DNA from: Desulfuromusa sp.
GTDB lineage: Bacteria; Desulfobacterota; Desulfuromonadia; Desulfuromonadales; Geopsychrobacteraceae
Assembly (NCBI GenBank): GCA_029934755.1
Contig: JAOZLQ010000124.1
Coordinates: 1-6,865, forward strand
Reading direction: 5' to 3'
DNA length: 6,865 nt
Both the position numbers and the translations under genes were made by a program. Every line of letters begins with the position of its first letter. The stretch's first letter is position 1. Below, piece after piece: positions 6,318-6,865 of this stretch. The notes beneath the pieces were generated by a model. That model ran no database searches and was not told the origin of the DNA. It saw only the letters and a list, made by a program, of their open reading frames with translations.

Positions 6318-6348
6318 AAAAAAGCGGAGCCATTAGATGACCCCGCTT
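6318..6348 (-). terminator. Intrinsic terminator after the PEP-CTERM remnant
   Basis: AAGCGG (6322-6327) pairs with CCGCTT (6343-6348). The interior also pairs in part: G6329 with C6341, and CAT 6331-6333 with ATG 6337-6339. Read on the minus strand the hairpin runs into TTTTTTATTC. It lies about 48 bases past the PEP-CTERM stop codon and probably ends transcripts coming from the toxin gene and the remnant. Confidence 0.72.
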
Positions 6349-6395
6349 CGATTGCTATATGTCAGAATGTTTTACAGTGTCGGAAAACTAAACTC

Positions 6396-6644
6396 CTATT
6401 TCTTCTTCCTTCTGTAGAAGGCCAGTCCTGCGAGTCCACTGCCGAGAAGGAGAATTGTTGCTGGTTCAGGGACGGGGGCAGTATTGGTGTTGTCAAAGAA
6501 TACACTGTTTAATTGGATATTAGCATCAAGCCCTGAATTCGAATCACATTTATCATTTTTCCAAGTATATTTGACTATATATATTGCGTCAGTAACTATG
6601 TCTAAGTTAAAGAAACCATAAATTACTTCTGTATCGCTTGCAAT
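6396..6644 (-). pseudogene. 3' remnant of a PEP-CTERM surface protein gene (no start codon)
   Basis: Reading on the minus strand, the frame that ends at TAG (6398-6396) encodes a clear PEP-CTERM sorting signal. It has VPEPATILLLG, a short hydrophobic helix (ATILLLGSGLAGLAF) and the basic tail YRRKKK at the very C-terminus. In exosortase systems this tag directs an exported protein to membrane anchoring and processing, usually with exopolysaccharide. The frame is open only to a TGA at 6645-6647, giving 82 codons, and contains no ATG, GTG or TTG. It has no signal peptide, whereas normal PEP-CTERM proteins have one and are much longer. Upstream sequence instead encodes a ParE toxin in another frame, whose last codons overlap this frame at 6623-6644. 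The simplest reading is a truncated gene left where the toxin module arrived; the precise junction is not visible. Confidence 0.75.
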
Positions 6645-6865
6645 TCAACATCCATGCTTTCATGGAGAACACGCACAATCTGGATTTTTAGATCGCTTTT
6701 TTTACGATAGAAAATCATATGACTTCCTGTCGGAAATTTGTAGTATCCGACTTTAATTTCATTGCAAGCCCTTCCTGTGGCCGGATTACTTGCCAGCTGG
6801 TGAAAGCTATCATCCCGTGTTTTCAGATATTTGTTTCTTTGCTCAATTCCCCAGCGCTTTTGTGT
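6623..6865 (-). CDS. ParE/RelE-superfamily toxin, C-terminal part (partial)
   Basis: The frame runs in from the right edge and stops at TAA (6625-6623), giving 80 residues without the N-terminus. It matches the ParE group of type II toxins, which poison DNA gyrase and are held inactive by a co-expressed ParD-type antitoxin. Characteristic pieces are RWGIEQRNKYLK (4-15 of the visible part), LASNPATGRACNEI (24-37), YYKFPTGSHMIFYRKK (41-56) and VRVLHESMDVELQ (64-76). ParE proteins are usually about 95-100 residues, so some 15-20 residues and the start lie outside the window. The antitoxin gene normally precedes the toxin and would be further right. The stop codon lies inside the open frame of the PEP-CTERM remnant. 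Family is secure; whether it inhibits gyrase is inferred. Confidence 0.85.
   Translation of the reverse strand, partial: TQKRWGIEQRNKYLKTRDDSFHQLASNPATGRACNEIKVGYYKFPTGSHMIFYRKKSDLKIQIVRVLHESMDVELQAIQK

Overview
The window looks like chromosomal DNA of a Gram-negative bacterium of moderate to low GC. BamD (outer-membrane protein assembly) and the MlaA/MlaC pair (phospholipid traffic between the membranes) require an outer membrane. A PEP-CTERM sorting tag near the right end points to an exosortase-type cell-surface system elsewhere in the genome. A YtqB/MnmM-type tRNA methyltransferase next to these genes would fit a delta-proteobacterial lineage such as the Desulfuromonadales, but this placement is an inference from gene content only.

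Layout, left to right. (1) The first 17 codons of an unidentified minus-strand gene, with a textbook ribosome binding site, occupy positions 1-53. (2) Positions 54-406 have no convincing gene; they hold the leader of that gene and, at 339-380, a strong intrinsic terminator for bamD. (3) bamD lies on the minus strand at 407-1159. (4) A divergent intergenic region holds a perfect 14-bp inverted repeat. Each arm carries a TTGACA hexamer facing outward, and the right one forms a good sigma70 promoter with AATAAT. (5) A plus-strand operon runs from 1352 to 4611: crcB (fluoride channel), a DUF190 PII-like protein, a TerB-family protein, mnmM/ytqB, mlaA and mlaC. Gaps are 67, 13, -4, 23 and 2 bases, and it ends at a hairpin at 4645-4683 that can stop transcription from both sides. 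(6) An unrecognised, acidic, AT-rich lipoprotein gene lies on the minus strand at 4776-6095, with its own promoter at 6165-6193. (7) At the right edge, also on the minus strand, the C-terminal 80 residues of a ParE-type toxin run off the window. Just downstream is the 3' remnant of a PEP-CTERM protein gene that has no start codon, followed by a terminator at 6318-6348.

The central theme is envelope maintenance: BamD folds outer-membrane proteins, MlaA/MlaC remove misplaced phospholipid from the outer leaflet, and CrcB exports fluoride. The Mla ABC transporter genes (mlaFEDB) are not in the window. The MlaA here has an ordinary cleavable signal peptide without a lipobox cysteine. I see no rRNA, tRNA, CRISPR array, insertion sequence or replication origin. 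No clearly new system stands out. The best leads are the broken PEP-CTERM gene against the toxin gene, the mirrored -35 elements between bamD and crcB, the non-lipidated MlaA, and the mixed crcB-to-mlaC operon.
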